Assembly (NCBI GenBank): GCA_030618205.1
Contig: JAUXDR010000017.1
Coordinates: 1-9,820 of the forward strand
Direction of reading: 5' to 3'
Length of the DNA stretch: 9,820 nt
Source: Deltaproteobacteria bacterium
GTDB taxonomy: Bacteria; Desulfobacterota; Dissulfuribacteria; Dissulfuribacterales; UBA3076
Part shown: positions 5,709 to 9,820 of the stretch, piece by piece
Layout of the letters: every line of letters starts with the position of its first letter
Position numbering within the stretch: position 1 is the stretch's first letter
The notes under the pieces: generated by a model
Seen by the model: only the letters and a program-made list of their open reading frames with translations
The model's database searches: none
Told to the model about the DNA's origin: nothing
Program-made: the position numbers and the translations under genes

Positions 5709-6389
5709 ATGAAACAAAATCATATCAAGGAAAAGGAACAGTTCAAAAAACTTTTCAAACAGGAACATATTGATAATTTTGAAGAAAGATTCAAGGTCTT
5801 TGAAGTTTTTCTTCAAACCGAACGTCATGTTACGGTCAGTGAACTGCTTGAGCTTCTTAATGAAAACGGGTATCAATTAGATTCCTCTTTTGTAAGGGAT
5901 ACGCTGAAACTCATGTGCCGCTTCGGTTTTGCCAAGAAAATTAAGTTTGAAGATGGGCCGGTGCGCTATGAACACAGGCATCTTGGCCAGCATCATGACC
6001 ATATGATCTGTACAAAGTGCAGGAATATTATTGAATTTGAGGACCAACAGATTGAGAACCTCCAGATACAGATTGCTGCGGCCCATGGTTTCCACATGCT
6101 TCAGCACAAAATGGAAATCTACGGCATATGTTCCAACTGCCTTAAGACACGCATGCATCCCATGTCACTTGTTATGGCAAAGCAGGGTGAACGCCTCATA
6201 ATCAAGGATTTCACCGGGGGTGCGGGTGCGCGCATGCGTTTATTGACCATGGGTCTGAGAGTGGAAGACGAGCTGGATGTCATTACCAGCCCCGGCAAGG
6301 GACAGATGGTTATTGCCGTGGATTGCAGACGATACGTCATTGGGCGTGGGTTGGCACAGAAGGTATTGGTTGAGCCAAGGAAAAACTAA
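5709..6389 (+). CDS. Fur-family metal regulator fused to a C-terminal FeoA domain
   Basis: The 226-residue protein joins two iron-related modules. Residues about 25-80 form a Fur-type winged helix. Residues about 85-145 form the Fur dimerisation and metal domain: HHDH (95-98), CTKC (Cys101, Cys104), IIEFED, AAAHGFHMLQHKMEIYGIC and CSNC (Cys141, Cys144), which provide the usual regulatory and structural zinc ligands. Residues about 155-224 form a FeoA (SH3-like) domain, with GGAGARMRLLTMGLRVEDEL and GRGLAQKVLVEP. In the recognition helix the usual TVYRTL is FVRDTL, so the DNA-contacting Tyr-Arg pair is changed. The ATG follows Shine-Dalgarno TAAGGGA (5697-5703). It is the first gene of the operon with feoA and feoB. 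Likely roles are iron-responsive control of this operon, modulation of FeoB through the FeoA domain, or both. The domain calls are firm; the function of the fusion is inference. Confidence 0.88.
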   Translation: MKQNHIKEKEQFKKLFKQEHIDNFEERFKVFEVFLQTERHVTVSELLELLNENGYQLDSSFVRDTLKLMCRFGFAKKIKFEDGPVRYEHRHLGQHHDHMICTKCRNIIEFEDQQIENLQIQIAAAHGFHMLQHKMEIYGICSNCLKTRMHPMSLVMAKQGERLIIKDFTGGAGARMRLLTMGLRVEDELDVITSPGKGQMVIAVDCRRYVIGRGLAQKVLVEPRKN

Positions 6390-6412
6390 GGAACTATTCC
6401 TTTACGGTTCCT
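6389..6412 (+). repeat. Small hairpin between the fur-feoA fusion and feoA
   Basis: AGGAAC (6389-6394) pairs with GTTCCT (6407-6412) around a 12-nt loop, ending just before the feoA Shine-Dalgarno AAGGGGA (6413-6419). It could tune expression or mRNA stability within the operon; there is no T-run, so it is unlikely to be a strong terminator. Confidence 0.35.
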
Positions 6413-6428
6413 AAGGGGAAATCTGAAT

Positions 6429-6656
6429 ATGTTGTTAAGCGAAATGAAGGAAGGCCAGACCGGAGTAATTAACCGTGTAGGTGGAAATGGTGCACTGCGC
6501 AGAAGGATACTTGAAATGGGTATCCTCAAGGGTTCGGCGATTTACATAGAGAAATATGCACCCCTGAAAGACCCTCTCGAACTGATTGTTAAGGGCTATC
6601 ATTTATCACTCAGGGTTGAAGAAGCTGCACAAATAACAGTCGATGACGTAAAATAG
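6429..6656 (+). CDS. feoA: Ferrous iron transport protein A (small SH3-like partner of FeoB)
   Basis: Small cytoplasmic protein that assists FeoB, probably by contacting its G domain or membrane part. The 75 residues match the complete FeoA fold: an N-terminal MKEGQTGVINRVGG strand, the helix LRRRILEMGILKGS (about 23-36), then EKYAPLKDPLELIVKGYHLSLRVEEAAQI. The length is normal for the family. The ATG follows a strong Shine-Dalgarno AAGGGGA nine bases upstream, and the gene sits 39 bp after the fur-feoA fusion. It differs clearly in sequence from the FeoA domain of the fusion, so the two are not a recent duplication. The feoB ribosome binding site overlaps its stop codon. Confidence 0.93.
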   Translation: MLLSEMKEGQTGVINRVGGNGALRRRILEMGILKGSAIYIEKYAPLKDPLELIVKGYHLSLRVEEAAQITVDDVK

Positions 6657-6666
6657 GAACGCCTTG

Positions 6667-8847
6667 ATGTCTCAAAAGAGTCTTACAATAGCCCTTGCGG
6701 GCAATCCTAATTCAGGCAAGACAACAATATTCAACAATATTACCGGGACCAGGCAGAAGGTCGGGAACTGGCCTGGTGTAACAGTTGAAAAAAAAGAGGG
6801 TATTGTAAGTAAATACGGATATGAGCTTAAAATTATCGATCTTCCCGGAACTTACAGTTTAACACCCTTTTCCGTAGAAGAGATTATTGCACGGGATTTT
6901 GTCCTTGATGAATGTCCTGATGTTGTAATCGATATTATTGATGCCTCCAACCTGGAACGAAGCCTTTATCTTGCAACCCAGCTAAGGGAGATTGATTGCA
7001 AGGTTTTGTTTGCCCTGAACATGGCTGATATTTCCCGTACACGGGGAATCAAAATCGATGCGGAAAAGCTCTCCGAACTTCTCGATCTACCGATAGTCTT
7101 CACAATCGGAAACAAAAACGAGGGAATAGATGCACTTCTGGAAAAAGCTATAGAACTGGCTGAGTCAGATGTAGATACCAGCGGGAGGCGTAAAGTCAAA
7201 TATAGCAAGGATATTGAGAATTCAATCTCAAAACTCCGGAGCTTTATTGAAAAGAACCCAGAAATATCACTTCCTTATAAGACAAGGTGGACAATAATAA
7301 AACTCCTTGAAAATGATAAAATCGTAAGGGAGCGAGTTCTTCAAAAGGCAGGAGATCAAGGCCGGAATATTATTCAGGAAGTTCAATTACACCGCGAACT
7401 GCTTGCCGACCGCTTTAATGATGATCCTGAAATAGTAATGACAGATGAGCGGTATGGATTTATTGCCGGAATAATAAAGGAAGTTCTTACAACCATTACA
7501 AAGCAGCGTATCGATATATCTCGAAACATAGATTTAGTCCTGACGAACCGGTTTATCGGGTTTCCAATCTTTATATTTTTTATCTGGGCAATGTTCCAGT
7601 TAACCTTTTCACTTGGGGTCTATCCAATGGAATGGTTAGACACCAGTGTTAGCTGGTTTTCAATATCATTAGACGGTCTTCTCCCGGATAGCCTCCTTAA
7701 AGATCTTCTTATAAACGGAGTAATTGCAGGAGTAGGGAGTGTTATAGTCTTTTTGCCAAATATCCTGATACTTTTCTTTTGCATAGCTCTCTTTGAAGAC
7801 ACAGGCTATATGTCAAGAGCTGCCTTTCTTATGGATAGAATAATGCATCTTATCGGGCTTCATGGTAAATCTTTTATACCCATGCTTATGGGGTTCGGCT
7901 GCAGTGTCCCTGCCATCATGGCGACCCGCACCCTTGAAAGCGAAAAGGACCGCATCCTTACTATACTTATTACACCCTTTATGTCATGCTCGGCCAAGCT
8001 GCCAATTTATATTGTACTTACAGGTATTTTTTTTAGCGCCCAAGCCGGCAATGTTATTTTTTGCATTTATTTTGCCGGGATTATACTTGCTATTGTAACA
8101 GGCCGTCTATTTCGTTCTACTCTCTTGAGGGGTGCCGATGCCCCGTTTGTTATGGAATTGCCTCCTTACAGGGTCCCGATGGTAAAAAGCCTGATAATTC
8201 ATATGTGGGACCGAAGCAAGATGTTTCTCAAAAAGATGGGCGGTGTGATACTTATCGGTTCTGTTGTGATATGGACACTCTCGGCATTTCCACGAAATAT
8301 ACAGTACTCCAGCGATTATGTTGCTGAAACCAATAGTGTTATAGTCTTGTATGATACTGAAATTGCAACTGCGAATGAACTTGACAGGCAACATCTCGAG
8401 AAAAAACGGGATGCTGCTATAGCGCAACTTGAAATGGCCCAAAAAACCGAGAAGATGGAAAAGTCCTACATGGGTCGTATCGGGAAAACTCTCGCTCCTG
8501 TGTTTGCTCCTTTAGGAATAGACTGGCGTGGTAGTGTGGCCCTTCTTACCGGTTTTGTCGCCAAAGAGATCGTAGTAAGTACCATGGGAATACTTTATCT
8601 CGCTGGAGATGAAGGATCAGACACTCTCAAGAACGCACTGTTATCATCTGATATGACGCCACTTTCCGCCCTGGCAATAATGGTCTTTGTTCTCTTATAT
8701 CTTCCATGCCTTGCAACAGTAGCGACCATCAAGCAGGAGACCGGTTCCTTTAAGTGGACTTTATTCAGCATTACATACAGCACCTCACTTGCATGGGTTG
8801 CGGCTTTTTGCGTCTATCAAGGGGGGAAGATAATAGGATTAAGTTAA
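6667..8847 (+). CDS. feoB: Ferrous iron transport protein B
   Basis: Inner-membrane Fe(II) importer with a cytoplasmic GTPase domain. The GTPase motifs are clear (numbering from the ATG at 6667): P-loop GNPNSGKT (12-19), switch region QKVGNWPGVTVEKKEG (30-45), DLPG (58-61), and NMAD (118-121). A helical linker follows (about 170-285), then the membrane part with the conserved GCSVPAIMATRTL (411-423), SCSAKLP (440-446) and LYLPCLAT (677-684) motifs, where the cysteines may line the transport path. A hydrophilic, charged stretch (about 550-600) lies between membrane segments. The length of 726 residues is usual for the family. The ATG at 6667 is preferred over the TTG just before it because Shine-Dalgarno AGGAA (6655-6659) ends seven bases upstream of the ATG. 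The AGGAA overlaps the feoA stop, so translation is probably coupled. Confidence 0.97.
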   Translation: MSQKSLTIALAGNPNSGKTTIFNNITGTRQKVGNWPGVTVEKKEGIVSKYGYELKIIDLPGTYSLTPFSVEEIIARDFVLDECPDVVIDIIDASNLERSLYLATQLREIDCKVLFALNMADISRTRGIKIDAEKLSELLDLPIVFTIGNKNEGIDALLEKAIELAESDVDTSGRRKVKYSKDIENSISKLRSFIEKNPEISLPYKTRWTIIKLLENDKIVRERVLQKAGDQGRNIIQEVQLHRELLADRFNDDPEIVMTDERYGFIAGIIKEVLTTITKQRIDISRNIDLVLTNRFIGFPIFIFFIWAMFQLTFSLGVYPMEWLDTSVSWFSISLDGLLPDSLLKDLLINGVIAGVGSVIVFLPNILILFFCIALFEDTGYMSRAAFLMDRIMHLIGLHGKSFIPMLMGFGCSVPAIMATRTLESEKDRILTILITPFMSCSAKLPIYIVLTGIFFSAQAGNVIFCIYFAGIILAIVTGRLFRSTLLRGADAPFVMELPPYRVPMVKSLIIHMWDRSKMFLKKMGGVILIGSVVIWTLSAFPRNIQYSSDYVAETNSVIVLYDTEIATANELDRQHLEKKRDAAIAQLEMAQKTEKMEKSYMGRIGKTLAPVFAPLGIDWRGSVALLTGFVAKEIVVSTMGILYLAGDEGSDTLKNALLSSDMTPLSALAIMVFVLLYLPCLATVATIKQETGSFKWTLFSITYSTSLAWVAAFCVYQGGKIIGLS

Positions 8848-8851
8848 TGAC

Positions 8852-9820
8852 ATGCGAGTAGCCACGGACATCGGAGGCACCTTCACGGATGTGGTTACCC
8901 TGGACGGCAACCACATACGGGGCTGGAAGGTCCTTTCCACGCCGGATAGCCCTGACCGTGCCGTCACTGAAACCATCAGGGACCTTGCTGATTTTTCATC
9001 CTTTTCTCACGGCACCACCGTGGCCACGAACGCGCTGTTGGAAAGAAAAGGCGCAAAAGTCGCCTTTATCACGACCAGGGGCTTTAAGGACCTTCTCTCA
9101 ATCGCCAGGCAAAGAAGGCCAAGGCTTTACGATTTTGATTGTTCCCGGACAACTCCTGTGGCGAGTCGCAACTTATGCTTTGAGGTTGCCGAGCGTCTTG
9201 CCCCTGATGGTACTGTGATCTTGCCCCTGTCTCTAAGCGATACTTTTGCGCTGGCGGATCATGTTATGGAATCCGGCCCAGAGGCCGTGGCGATTTGTCT
9301 TTTGTTTTCCTACAAAAACCCTGCACACGAAATTCTCCTTGAAAAGGCCTTCAAAAAGCACGGCATACCCGTATCCAGGTCTTCAGAGATCATACCGGAG
9401 TTCAGGGAGTTTGAAAGGGCGTCAACCACGGCCATAAACGCCTTTATTCAACCTGTTGTCCAGTCTTACGTGCAAGAGATTCGTAAAACTATCAGGGAGG
9501 TTGGAGGACCCCAGGATTACGACATCATGAAATCCGCAGGCGGTGTGGCGGCATCAGGCGAAATCCATCCTGTTGAACTCTTGCTTTCCGGTCCGGCTGG
9601 AGGTGTATCCGGCGGACTTCTGCTGGCAAGGCTTACAGGAAGAGAAAATCTGATTACCTTTGATATGGGCGGTACAAGCGCCGACTTTTCGGCCATTGTG
9701 GATAATGCCCCCTTATGGACAGATGAAGGCGAGATAGACGGTCTTCCCGTCAGGATTCCCACGCTCGACATCACCACCATCGGCGCAGGCGGCGGCTCAA
9801 TAGCCTGGATGGATAAGGGC
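8852..9820 (+). CDS. Hydantoinase/oxoprolinase A-family protein, N-terminal part (3'-truncated by the window edge)
   Basis: Subunit A-type enzyme of the ATP-dependent hydantoinase / 5-oxoprolinase / acetone carboxylase superfamily, which activates cyclic amides or ketones by phosphorylation in the cytoplasm. The 323 visible residues, open to the last base, begin MRVATDIGGTFTDVV, an ASKHA-type phosphate-binding loop (6-13). They continue with SHGTTVATNALLERKGA (52-68), the Hydant_A_N domain to about residue 175, LLLSGPAGGVSGG (243-255), a second phosphate loop FDMGGTSADFS (270-280), and TIGAGGGSIAW (309-319). The frame is closed by a stop three codons before the ATG at 8852, which fixes the start. 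It begins 4 bp after feoB, but there is no good Shine-Dalgarno at normal distance (AGGA at 8835-8838 is far). Its base composition is visibly richer in G+C than feoB. The substrate cannot be told from this part; a B subunit may follow outside the window. Confidence 0.93.
   Translation, partial: MRVATDIGGTFTDVVTLDGNHIRGWKVLSTPDSPDRAVTETIRDLADFSSFSHGTTVATNALLERKGAKVAFITTRGFKDLLSIARQRRPRLYDFDCSRTTPVASRNLCFEVAERLAPDGTVILPLSLSDTFALADHVMESGPEAVAICLLFSYKNPAHEILLEKAFKKHGIPVSRSSEIIPEFREFERASTTAINAFIQPVVQSYVQEIRKTIREVGGPQDYDIMKSAGGVAASGEIHPVELLLSGPAGGVSGGLLLARLTGRENLITFDMGGTSADFSAIVDNAPLWTDEGEIDGLPVRIPTLDITTIGAGGGSIAWMDKG

Noticed and set aside
5529..5876. A 115-codon minus-strand frame crossing the spacer and the start of the fur-feoA gene.
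   Set aside because: It overlaps the real plus-strand gene, has no ribosome binding site or recognisable domain, and its composition is that of an antisense shadow.
6664..6666. TTG as the feoB start codon.
   Set aside because: The ATG directly after it has better spacing (seven bases) from AGGAA, and the family N-terminus does not need the extra residue.
8889..9437. Plus-strand frames of 109 and 63 codons.
   Set aside because: Both lie in another frame of the hydantoinase A gene, whose own frame has strong family motifs from 8852 to the window end.

Overview
The window holds seven protein-coding genes. The first and last are cut by the window edges. There are no RNA genes, transposases or CRISPR arrays. 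The gene set suggests a strictly or mainly anaerobic Gram-negative bacterium: an oxygen-sensitive class III ribonucleotide reductase with its activase, ferrous-iron import through Feo, a Fur-family protein, an MltB-type lytic transglycosylase and a penicillin-binding transpeptidase. The style (several AT-rich genes beside mid-GC ones, spacers with short repetitive motifs, a Fur-like protein carrying a FeoA domain) fits Desulfobacterota. That placement is an inference, not something shown by a marker gene.

Region 1 (1-788, + strand): the 3' part of an MltB-like lytic transglycosylase. It is open from the left edge, so its true start lies outside. Its end overlaps the end of nrdG by 21 bp, tail to tail.

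Region 2 (768-3562, - strand): an nrdD-nrdG operon for anaerobic dNTP synthesis. The nrdG Shine-Dalgarno sequence is formed by the last codons and stop of nrdD, and nrdG begins with GTG. Upstream of nrdD is a good sigma70-type promoter (TTGACA, 17 bp, TATCTT) whose -10 lies inside an NrdR-box-like sequence. A second box lies exactly 31 bp away. This is the classic tandem operator of the NrdR repressor.

Region 3 (3563-3976): a divergent intergenic region of about 410 bp. It contains the nrdD control region, a TATAAT promoter reading toward the next gene, two short palindromes, and an inverted repeat in what would be the 5' leader of that gene.

Region 4 (3977-5392, + strand): a single-pass, monofunctional penicillin-binding transpeptidase of 471 aa with SxxK, SxN and KSG motifs. 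A diverged in-frame copy of its tail sequence follows the stop codon.

Region 5 (5393-5708): a gene-free spacer with an internal hairpin, a short direct repeat and a possible promoter for the iron genes.

Region 6 (5709-8847, + strand): an iron-uptake operon made of a Fur-family regulator fused to a C-terminal FeoA domain, a separate small FeoA and FeoB. The order suggests that iron sensing and FeoB gating are physically linked. The fusion, together with a changed DNA-recognition helix, is the most unusual item in the window.

Region 7 (8852-9820, + strand): the N-terminal 323 residues of a hydantoinase/oxoprolinase A-family ATP-dependent enzyme. It starts 4 bp after feoB and runs off the right edge.
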